The notes beneath the pieces are model-generated. The model did no database searches, was not told where the DNA came from, and saw nothing but the letters and a program-made list of their open reading frames with translations. From Scolanthus callimorphus (lineage: Eukaryota > Cnidaria > Anthozoa > Actiniaria > Edwardsiidae): a DNA stretch of 64,000 nt. Both the position numbers and the translations under genes were made by a program. Each line of letters starts with the position of its first letter. Positions within the stretch are counted from its first letter, which is position 1. Of this stretch, positions 21,801 through 33,800 are shown piece after piece. The DNA is taken from assembly GCA_033964015.1 (NCBI GenBank), contig CM066924.1, positions 4,880,251-4,944,250 of the forward strand, given 5' to 3'.

Positions 21801-24800
21801 AAATTTAATCTGTCAAAATTGTTGGTATTTTTTAGGGTATTTTCAGACTGAGGGGTATTTTTTAGGGTGGAAATTTTTCCGACCAGGTATTTTTTAGGGT
21901 CAAAAGTCGAGTTTCCCGACGGTCACCCCTAGCATTTTAACCTTAGAGTCCCCCCCCCCCCCCCCGGGCTTTTACTGTTATATCACGGACGTCTGTTTCA
22001 ATTCACGGCTCAAATACGAAAACAGCAGGTTTAATTAAAGTTGCGAAGTCCACACCCTCTACTTATTGATATATATATGCTGACTAGCTGATAACTGTGA
22101 AAAATTTCCTCAACTCAAATTTCGAATTAGAATTATCCCTGCACATGCCTATAAGTAATCTGTAACAGAACCATTTAGGTCTGGATGTCTATGGTGCTGT
22201 GGGAACCGAGTTCTTTTTAGTTCTTATGGGAGACTTCAACATGGCGGCTTTGTTCCTCGCCTAGAAATCGCTTGAATTAGAACTTTTCCAGCAAAAGCCT
22301 GTGAACTTCGTTTTGCAGCACAGCCTCAGGGTTCAGAGGAGTTAGTGAGGACAGGGTTTGGCTTAGCGTATCAATATATCAGTTTGAATCGATCGCTTGT
22401 GGCGGGAATTTTGGCGCGGACTAAGTGTCGTTTAGTACTTTTCCCTTGCGAAATGAAACAAACCATTCATCTTGAAAGATTTCAGTAAGCCTGGTTGCCT
22501 GTCATTTTCATAATTCTGCAAACTATACGTCAACTAAGTAACAGCGATTTGGCTTCCGTCAATCAAACGAGCGAACAGTTCTGGTTGATTTTACGCAGGC
22601 TTTGAGAAGTTTTCTGAACTAATAACGACTACCCAAACATGATAAATCCAATATTTTCACCATAGAGCGGATTTCACATGACTGTCAAGACTTGTTATGT
22701 AATTGCGATTGCTTTGCGTTCTCATTGGCTACTCGTTTTTCTCAGCCAATCAAATTCTGTAGTAAATACAATTGTGTAATTACTTAGTAATTGGTTCGGC
22801 TTGCAATTGGCTGAGAAAAAAGCCATTTAGGAGCAAGTCGAGATTTCTCTCGATTCTGATTGGCTAGTGATTGCTCAATTGCACTTGTTTTCACGAGATG
22901 TGAAAACCGCTCTAAAATGCAAACAAAACTTAGAAAAAGTCCATATGCCTGTCTTTAAAGGTTTGACAGACGAAATCCGAAACGCAGTTTTCCTTGATAG
23001 TAAGCCATGTCGACTGGAAAAATGTCTCTTTACAATTGTTGTTTTCGTTCAATGATCTAATAAGGCGATGAAGTCTTACTTGTTCATTGCACAAAGGTGG
23101 TCAGCGTTTGTCAACCATTTGAGGAAATGAATGAGATTCATGCCATTCATTCAGCCGAGTGAAATCCACAAATATGCACTCGAGGATATGTTGTAGATCC
23201 CACTTTTCCCCTGTTTTACACGGCGCACTCTGTTCTGCGCACGGACTCGCGATCAATTTCGTTCGACATGACGTGACCGACTGCGCGCACGCAAAGTGAA
23301 TGTTCCAATTTGAGAGAGAAATACTAAGAAAAAGTCGCTTTTTGGATATTGCGCAAAAACAAGATTGGGCACCCCTATTTTTTTACCATTTTGATTAAGA
23401 CTATCATTTCCCCGTTATAAAAAAAAATTAAAGAAAATCTAACGACAAGTTATATAACATTGTGTTGAAACAACCGTGACAGCGCCCCTTTAAGATATTT
23501 AACTCTCATTTTACAGGGGTCATATGAGTCATCACTGGGCTCAATAAATGATTACCTTCAATGAAGTGCGAAAGTCTTTCCTAGTCAAAGCAAAATTCAC
23601 AGCTGAGTTGAGGTACTGTAGAGCATGATACCCGTGGCATTATAAAACGCACATGGTTTCGGTAGAATATATAGGCAAAGTACAAAATATTGCACCAGAG
23701 AATTTAACAGAAGGTAAAGAAGAACTAACAGTCCCACAAATACCCACAGATATTCATTCGGTTTCCTCATATCATTAAAGAGCCTCTGTCAGCCGCCATT
23801 TTGACAGCATAGTAACATACCAGGTCGGAGAAAGCATCTTTTTCCATCGGCTGAATTAAGAATATAGAGCAGTGTTTTCGATTGAATTTGCTCAATCAAT
23901 CTGAAACTTTGTTTTTAGATGTTTATTTAGAGATTTCTAACGTAATGTCTCTTCTAATATCGAACGAAAACAATAACACAGGATCTTTACGTTACCCAGC
24001 CATATTGTTCAAAAGTCACTTATAAACGTTTTGGGACAACAAGCCTATTATAGCATAGAGTCTTTCGAGTTCACTTCTACCCTCCATTATTTCCTTCCAA
24101 ATGATAAACTAACTACGTCTTTTACTATTAAGAGGATTTCGGTAAAAACAATCTACAGTAATTGCTCACAAGCCATGCACTGGAATGAAATAGCATAAAG
24201 CACTGAAATCAAATAGCGGTTTTTCCCAGATAAAGAGATAAATCATAACGTACCAGGTGTTAGTTAAACGGGTCAAGAGCTCATATTACGCCAAACCTTA
24301 TTTCTGGTTCCCAATTTATGAATCTCTCAATTAAACCTTGCTAGCATTTATTGCTCCTTGTGTGGGATTTTCATTTAAACCCCCCATTGCTTCAAAGCCA
24401 ATAACAAAGACGTGGAGCTACCTGTTTGAGATCGTATTGGTAAAACGATTATGGCAGTGCCTCTTCCTCGAACAAAAAAGTTATGGTTAACATTCGGCGC
24501 CATCTGTGTAATAAAATGCACACCGCACCCCTCTCACACCTTACTGCGATTTTCATAATTCTGCGAACTCCCACTTCACATTTCCAAAAGCAAAACTGCG
24601 TTTTGGCTTCCGTCAATCAAACATTTTAAGTCAAGTCCACGCATGTTTTCTGAGTTTGGTCTGCATTTTACGAGCAAAAAATTGTGTTTTGAAGCCTAGC
24701 TAACCCCTATGAGATCACACGATCTATCGAAGGCTCCGTGAAATCACCCACAGTTGTTCACTCATTAGATTGACGGAAGCCAAACGGTGGTTTGTTGGTC

Positions 24801-27800
24801 GGTGTAGAGTTCGCAGAATTATGAAAATCGCAGTAAGTGACAATAATGTTTCTGTCAAAGAACGTCGATTTCCCTTTAATATTAAAAAAGCTAAACTCGT
24901 CCCTGTTTTTGAAGAGGGGGACGAAACTGACCCTGCAATAATCAGCCCATAACTCTTCTTTCAATCTTTTAACGAATCTTCTTCGAAGTCAACTTGGTAA
25001 TCTTTAAGAAACGCGATATTTTTTATCCCTTATTATTTATGGCTTCCATGAGCAGCGGAGAACGCAATAAATATGGATCACAAAATGTTTTCGTATGGTG
25101 CTTTTATAGACTTGCAAAAGTACACTGTCGACCATCGATAATTCTTCTCCAAAAACTTCACCACTGGGAATTCGCGGGATTATAAATAATTGGTTTTCCC
25201 CGTAGTTAAGTGCAAGAGCCCAGACCGTGCTTATGGGCTCTTTTGTATCCGAGAAGGACGATACTTCGTGTGGTGTGCCACAGGTCTGATCTAGGACCTT
25301 ATTGCCATTTTCATTACCTGCGAAGTAACACTGTACATTTCCGAACGCCAAACCGCGTGTTGGCTTCCGTCAATCAAACCTTGTAAGACAGGCGCATGGA
25401 CAAACCTAGGTAGTCCTTAATATATAGATTTAGCCACTGGCTAAAGCGGAGCTCCCGGTTAAATATTTTTTATAGGGTGCGTTGTTGGGCCGTTGCTAGG
25501 GAAAAAAATTATAAGTCCTGCAAAAAATTCATTATGTGACGTATCGCGACGTCACTTATTACAGAAAACATTCTTCTTGTTCTCCATTGCATACTTGCAT
25601 GGACAAGCCTAGGTAGTCCTTATGAAGTACAAAATAAAACTCTCAAAGCCTGCGTGAAATCACCCAGAGAGCTGTTAACTGGCTTGACTGACGGAAGAAA
25701 CCGAACAATATACCAAGAAGCCGAACAATGTAGAATTGCTCTATTTTTTACTGCAATGAAAAGAAATCCCAGCGAGTGAGCGAAGCAAAACCGTTGGGCT
25801 CTTATCAAAATTGCAACATTTCGATACAAATACCTGCCACCATGCATTCCATTGTTTGTGAAAACTGTAGTGATTTCAAACTTCCTGGCCCGCCTAGACT
25901 AACTTTGCTATTTTTTTTTTCAGAGACATCAGCTGAATAAGACATTGATGTTGTCAGCATAGAGATCCATGTCCGCTGACTGGATATCAAATGACAAGTA
26001 CCTCATAAAGATGATTAAGAGCAGCGGGTTCAATGAGCCAAATTCATTAAGAGAGATGCCTAAAAATAAACTAAAAAGAAGCTACATGTTGCCTTGATTG
26101 AAATTTTACAATCATTCGATGATAACGTTGATATATCCCAAATCAGCACAGCTCTTAGGGATTTCCAAACTTGAGCACATTAACCTTTTTTTTGCCCTCT
26201 ATATGAACACTTGCTTGGATCTGTGTGATCCATGTTTTTCCTTTGCCTTTGTCATATTCAATTTTTGCCACTTTCCTTCACTTGTGTATTGCTTTTCTTT
26301 TTAATATCCTTGTATATTCCTAAATCTAACTGCTGATACCCATTGTTCCTTTTTGCTTAAAAACTGCTGTTACCATTCTTTATATACATATTTTAATTTT
26401 ACTTATCCGCCAGGATAAGCTTAGCTATTTGCGGATCACTTGATGATGTAATTTAATATTTACATCATTTGCAATAATAAAGTCTGATAAGTTTGAAGTC
26501 CAGGTTGAAGAAACTCCCCTGAGGCACCCCATGCGGAACATGAAGATGTAGAGGCTCCGCATCGCCAACAAAAACGAACGACTGTCTCCCTGGGCCCCGG
26601 TTCCTAAAAAGTGGGATAAATAAAACTCTTATCCAATCAAATGTATATAATGAATTGCCACATTTAACCCTGGGTTAGTGTTGGTCGACTTTCTAAGACC
26701 CAGGCACTGGTAGATAAGGTCGAAACCACGTTTTCGGTATAGTGCTTCGACTGCCAGGAAGACAAGTTGGATGATACAATGATACAGAGTCCTGGTTGTC
26801 TTTACGCGTTCACACTTGCACTCCTAATAAAATGGTCACTGATTTTCTTTCTACATTAACTGTAGTCTACAGTTAGTCTTGTAAAATTGCCACGTTCTTT
26901 TACAGGACATCCCTTGGCTCTCTCTCTCTCTCTCTCTCTTCAAGAGAATGACTGAGTCATCACTGGGCACAATGAATGATTCTCTTCAATGCAGTACGAA
27001 AATCTTTCTTTGTAAAAGCATAAACAAAGAAATTCACAGCTGAGTTGAGGTAGCGCATAATACCCGTGGCACTAAAAAACGCACGTGGTAGACAAGATTT
27101 CAGCACAATATGATGGCAAAATACAGAATGTTGCACTGCAGAATTTAACAGAACAAACAGAAGAACTAAAAGGCCCACAGATACCCATCCTCTTGGTCGC
27201 CTAGTGGTTGGAGCTTCTCCGTTTACTTGCCGCTCGCCTGGCGCATTGACCGCTACTTGCAGCTCGATTCTTTCGATTTGGATTCTATGTCTACGAACAA
27301 CGATGAGAATTGTTGCGTATGAGGAAATCATGAATAAGCTCGGGAGTGTGGTCCCTAGAAACCGGGCATGGTTTCTGTAGAACATGACTTATGATTTTAC
27401 AAAGAACAACGAAGCCACAGAAGCAAACCAAGCAAAGAAGCGAACCAAGCAAAGGCAATCAAGCCAAGAGACCGTGCAGGAGTTCAGTTCTTTTACAGGA
27501 CATTCTTTCGCTCTCTCTCTTCAGGAGAATGTCTGAGTCATCACTGTGCACAATATATGATTCTTTTCAATGCAGTGCGAAAATCTTTCTTAGTCAAAGC
27601 ATAAACAAAGACATTAACAGCTGAGTTAAGGTATCGCATAATGTTAGTTGCACTATAAAACGCAACAGGGAGATCACAAGGCTGCAGAAACCAGACGCAA
27701 ATTACAGAATATTGTACGAAAGAGCTTAACACAAGGAAAAAAAGAACTAAAAGGCCGACAGACACCCATCCTCTTGGTCGACGGTTCGCCGGTGCTCTTG

Positions 27801-30800
27801 CGTTTACATGCGGTTCGCCTGTATTGGCCGCTACTTGCAGCTCGATTCTTTCGATTTGGACTCTATGTCTACGAACAACGATGAGAATTCTTGCGTATGC
27901 GTAAATCATAAATAAGCTTGGGAGCGTGTTCCCTAGGAGTGTATACACAAGATTACAAACCGGACAAGGCATCGAAACCCTATATATAATTCTCCCAATG
28001 ATAACGGCTACAGAAGCGAACCAAGCAAATAGTCAGGGAGCATATGTCGCGATTTAAAGTCCCGTGGGCTTTTTTTGAAGACAACAAGCCACCTATCTAG
28101 AAGTGTTAAGGGGACCTTAAGGAACTCAGAAAATGTTGTCGGCAATTTTGCGACTTGCACCGTCAGCTGCTATGGCGACTTTTGAACACCTTCTAAAACC
28201 ACAGGGTACCCACGGCTGATTTTATTGAAATGACTGCCAAAACAATCCAAATTAATCTGATATTGCATAAAACATTAACTGATTACAATAAGCAGTCCAT
28301 TCTGTGTCATAAAATTGTATTTGGACACATGTTTAAAAAATAAATGGCGTCAAAAAGGAATTAGAAAATTTTAGCGGCCATCTTGGATCCGCCATCTTGG
28401 ATTTTCAGCACTTTTTTCATTGATCGTCCAAAATTGGCTAAAAATGAAGAGAAACTTATTCAATATGATTTGTTTTGAAATAAACTTTAAAAAAACGACT
28501 CTAACTAATGCATACATATGGGCAAAACTTCTAAAATTGACTGGGAAACATATTTACGCCCAGAACATCATCTATATAAACTTAGGCGAACGTCCGCGCC
28601 GCGGGTTAAAAAACCATTTACCTCGATTAACGTAAGTTCGACAAAAAACGGGCTGTAAGCAGTCTATCACCTACATTACTATCATTATAACTTTGGAGAG
28701 CTTAGAATTTATGGCGACCATCAGCCGGAATGCTGACTCGCGCGAGCTCTAATATTAGGGCTCGGATAATACACCACGATGTTCGCCAAAGTTATAATAA
28801 TAACTTTTTACATAAAACCCCTCAATGTTTCCATCCTGTTAATAGGAGGAACTAGAAAATGTTCACGTTTTGCTTTGCTATTGCAGGGACGGCCAGGGGA
28901 GGCTTTACCTACATTTCGTCAAGTTTTCAAAGATTTTCATTATACTTAACCATCTAGGGTAGGGGTTGTGGGGGTCGCAACCCCCTATAAGAGTGATAGA
29001 TTAGTAGTTATTTGAACTCAGTACGGATCATCCAGTCCAGCTTAGTGGTGCAAGCCCTCCTCTAAGAAAAATCCTGGATCCGCCACTGCGAATGAGGCTT
29101 TGTCCACTAACGCGTTTTCAAAAGTATTCGTTTTCAAACTTATACGGATTCGATGCGTGTCAGTGTGGACAGGTGATTTAGCTCCAAAACGTTCCAAACA
29201 AACAATCAATTTTTTTTTATGTTGACGCGTGCAAGGATAGTATAAAAAATGTCGTACAGCTGACGTCATCGCGTTTTCATTTTTATCCGGATTCGACCGT
29301 CCACACTAAAACGATATGTGTACGGATTCGTTTTTATTCACTTTCGAGAGCGTTTTCAAACTTTATACGAATTCGATGAAAACTAGCAGCATGTTAGTGT
29401 GGACGGAAGGCGTAAACGTATCAAAAAGTATACGGATTCAAACGAAAACGCGTTAGTGTGGACGGGGTCTGAGCCTCCCACTGTTGGCCTCCTGTGGATT
29501 GATGTCTTGCTTGTGGTCTATCAGTGTTGTTTCTAGCGCCCTCTCTACTGTCTTGCGGATATACACTTTGTCGCATTCTCTGCACGGAATCCTGCAGACG
29601 ACGGTCGCACGACATCGCCCGATGAAGTCTATAAGCACTGAGATGCAGCCGGCGCGTCGCAGCATAACTGTTTAATACTATCGGGAGACAAAGTGTTCAT
29701 TTATACCACTTTAATCCATTTTGTCATCATAAGATGGGCACCCTCGGCAAAGTTTCACGTCTTGAAGCCCAGTATCCACGATACAGTATGTAGCCGGACT
29801 ACTTGGACGACTCCGGATCCGCCGAGAAAGTGCAAGCTCGCCAGCATTTGGCGCCACAGTGTCACTCCTCAGGACGCACCACAGCACTGTTGATGGCGGG
29901 CCAGGACGGCCTGGGCCAGGCGCTGGCTCCCACAAGACAACATGGGTTGAAGAGAAGCAGTGGCCCGCGAGACCGGAGCTCCACATGCCTGTTATCCATG
30001 GCAGGTCTCAATAAATGACGTCGTTGAATATGGTCCCGCCAGCTCCGATATAGAAAAGTCTGCATGGTCTTCAGCAAAGTCAAGATCTATATGCCCCTTG
30101 GATGGGTTTCAACGTGGTGTTAGTATTTCTCTGCCGTTGGCTTGCCTTTCTGGAACGTTTTTCCAGAATGATAACGAAAAATGAGTGGAACCAGCACCCC
30201 CCTTGATTACGCCTATCAAAATTCTATATCTATAACCTGTATATGGTCGGGGGTGGAATGCTAAATCGATGCAATAAGCGCGCCATTACTGTCGCTGCTA
30301 TTCGTGTTAAACAGAGCTGAATATCATTAGTTGTATTTCTTAATAAAAGAGGGCTGGCTTACAAAAGCCCATCAATAAGGAGATTGGATTGTGCGGCGGC
30401 GGTGACATAACATAGTAATCCGGGCTTTCTCTCGATTTCTTAGGCACAAGCTTTCGGATAAACCTCAGGAACTAATGACAAAGAAAGCGTGATGCAAGTT
30501 TTCTCTTGCAACCAAGCTGAAGAACTATAATCGAAGGAAGAGACACATTAGTTAGAATCGTTTCTTAGACTCTATTATATAGAGCGGTTTTCATATGACT
30601 GTAGTGAAACGAATCGCACAGTGCGATTAGTCTAAGCAATTGCACCAATTCTAATGAATAAAACCTATAAGAATAATTACAAAGTAATTGCGAATTACTC
30701 ACGACAGTCATCTGAAATCCGCTATTACAATAATATTGAATAAGTTCATTTTCATTTTGAGCTTTTTTCTGGTCATTTCGGACGATTAATAAAACAAGTT

Positions 30801-33800
30801 GAAAATCCAAGATGGCGGATCCAAGATGGCCGCCCAAAAAATGTAAACTTCCTTTTTGACGCCATTTCTTTTTGAACATATGCCCAAATACACTTTTATG
30901 ACACAGAATAGACTGCTTATTGTAATCAGTTTATGTTTTTGTGCAATACCATATTAACTTGATATGTTTTCGCACTCATTTTAACAACATCAGGCTCGGG
31001 TACCCTGTGGTTTAGAGGATGTTCAAAAAGTCGCCATAGCAGCTGTCGGTGCAAGTCGCAAAATTGCCGACAACATTTTTTAATTCCTTAAGGTCCCCTT
31101 AACACTTTTAGATAGGTGCTTGTTGTCTTCAAAAAAAGCCCACGGGATTACAGATGCTCCCTGACTAAAAGGCAACCAAGCCAAGAGACCGTGCAGGAGT
31201 TATAAGTCTTTGATGAGCGAATGGATGGACACACATGATGTACCTATCTAGAGTCAGGATACACAAGTTATACGCAGATAAAGCAAATAGGAAGTTTCTG
31301 ATCTCCCATGCGACGATGAGTGAAAGTCTTTGACAGACAACGAGTTTGCAGATCACTGAACGGAAGGGCGTGTAGAACGATCCGACCATCAAATCAGCCA
31401 CACCTAAAGACAGGATAAACCAGTTAGGCGAGTGTTGTTCTCGGATGGTCCTTGTTGAGAGGACTACGTAGATGACCAAAATATTGCCAATAATCGTGAT
31501 AACACTTATGAAAATCTTGGTTATATCCATTCCGTCAAATGTTGATTGAGCGCCAATATCGTTTGTAGAAGTTGAGTTGCTTGCGGAGATATTATTCCAA
31601 GACTCCATACTTGACACAGACTTCTGTACTCTTCACTCTCTTCTGGCAAAGTATCTTTCCTATTACATTTTGGCGAACTAAATTACACTGACAGTTAAGT
31701 TTTGTTTTATAGCACAAATGGTTCCTTAATTTGCATTTTCAGTTAAGGGGATATTTTATTTTATTTTACTGTGCGACTACGTCAACCGGGCCATTTTGTA
31801 AGAAGTTAGCCAATCAGAAAGCGAGTACAGAACAAAGGATCTTGACTTCTTGAGATTTCAGACATCGAAATATTCGCTTTTCTCTGAAAATTATAAGCAG
31901 AAATAACTTCAAAACACTTAATTACTCATCGTCATACGTATTGCAGGTATTGAATTTCCTTAAAGCGGGTTGAATCTCTAAATTCAATTTTCTTACGGGA
32001 TGGCCCGGTTGACGAAGTCGCACAGTTATGATGGTTTAAAAAGATCTAAGCAAACAACAGATGGGACAGTCACTAATAAACGTTTTGAGACAACAAGCCT
32101 TTTAAAGCATAGAATCATTTGAGTTCACTTCATTTTTTTTTCGTTCCAAATGATAAAGAAACTGCACGTCTTTAACTAAGAGGATTTCTGGAAAATATAA
32201 ACCGCAACTTTCGAGGAAGAGGCACTGCCATAATCGTTTTACCAATACCCTCTCAAACAGGTAGCCCCACGTCTTCTGTTATTGGCTTTGAAGCAATGGG
32301 GGGTTTATTGAAAATCCCGCACAAGGAGCAATAAAAGTTTAATCGGGAGATTCACAAATTGGGAACCAGAAATAAGGTTTGACGTAAACGAGCTCTAACA
32401 CCAGGACTAACACCTGGTATGTTATCTAGGATAGACCGCTATTTAATTTCAGTGTTTTATGCTATTTGATTCCAGTGCGTGGCTTGTAAGCAAATACTGT
32501 AGAAATATATTTTTCTGACCCACCTGTTCAATGAACTGCACCCTGCAGAACTTTGCCACACCTTAAGTGACCATTATGTTTGTGTCAAAGAAGGTCGATT
32601 TCCCTTTAATATTAAACTAGCTAAACTCGTCCCTGTTTTTGAAGAGGGGGACGAAACTGACCCCTATAATAATCAGTCCATAACTCTTCTTTCAATCTTT
32701 AATTGAATCTTCTACGAAGTCGACTTGGTACTCTTAAACGAACATGATATTATTTCATCACTCACAATATGGCTTCCATGAGCAAACCTCAACGGAGTAT
32801 GCAATAGATATGGATCACAACATATTTTCGTATGGTGCTTTTATAGACTTGCAAAAAGACACTGTCGACAATCGACTATTATTCTCCAAAAACTTCACCA
32901 CTGGAAATTCGCGGTGTTTTAAGTAATTGTTTTTTCTGGTAGCTACGTGCAAGCCCAGACCGCGCTAATAGGCTCCTTTGTATCCGAAAAGGACAATACT
33001 TTGTGTGCTGTGCCACAGGTCTGTTCTAAGACCTTACTGCCATTTTCATTATCTGCGAACTAACACTGTACATTTCCGAACGCCAAACTGCGTGTTGGCT
33101 TCCGTCAATAAAATATTGTAAGACAGGCGCATGGACAATCCTAGGTAGTCCTTATGAAGTACAAAATAAAACTCTCAAAGCCTGCGTGAAATCACCCAGA
33201 GCTGTTAACTGGCTTGACTGACGGAAGAAACCGAACAATATACCAAGAAGCCGAACAATGTAGACCCAGCGAGTGAGTGAAGCAAAACTGCTAGGCTCTT
33301 ACCAAAATTGCGACATTCCGATACAAATACCTGACACCATGCATTCCATTGTTTGTGAAAACTGTTCTGTAGTGTATTCAAACTTCCCGGCCCGTCTAGA
33401 CTAACTTCGCCATATATGTTTTCAGAAACATCACTAGCTGAATAAGACATTGTGATGTTGTCATCATAGAGATCCATGTCGACTGACTGTATATCAAAAG
33501 GCAAGTAACTCTTATAGATGACTAAGAGCAGCGGGCCGAGGAAACTAGCCTGAGGCACTCCATGTAGAACATCAAGAATCAGAGAGTTCGCACCGCTCCC
33601 TGGGGACAGGGAAAAATAAGACTTGCATCCAATCAGATGTCCAGAATAGCCACATTTAACTCTGACTTATACCCCGTTCACACCGTCGCTTAAACTAGTT
33701 TAAAGGTGGTTTATTTAAACTGGTTTAAATCCTTTTCTCCCAAGAGAAGACTGTTCCAAGGACAAAACCGAACATACTGTACTTTATATGTTACCAAGTG

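Larger units (their letters stand above)
24015..26930. repeat. segmental duplication, copy 1 (GPCR flanks plus RT debris)
   Basis: Shares long blocks with 32,069-34,150: AACGTTTTGGGACAACAAGCC at the start, the TCCCTGTTTTTGAAGAGGGG RT segment, the GGCTTCCGTCAAT segment, and AATAAAATGGTCACTGATTTT near the end. A shorter third copy begins at about 35,431. It shows that receptor genes and their surroundings were duplicated as a block of several kilobases. Confidence 0.75.
28030..31167. mobile_element. DNA transposon with ~0.44-kb terminal inverted repeats, 3-bp target duplication
   Basis: The left end TAGTCAGGGAGCAT and right end ATGCTCCCTGACTA are inverted copies. The similarity continues about 436 bp inward (28,030-28,467 and 30,732-31,167), including GCCGACAACAT, CCACAGGGTACCC and CCAAGATGGC. 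The flanking bases AAA occur on both sides; the uninterrupted paralogue at 34,670 has them once. No transposase frame is visible, so the copy looks non-autonomous, or its interior has been replaced: it holds a Penelope-like fragment, a CGCGTTTTC inverted-repeat element and a MITE. The superfamily was not assigned. Confidence 0.9.
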
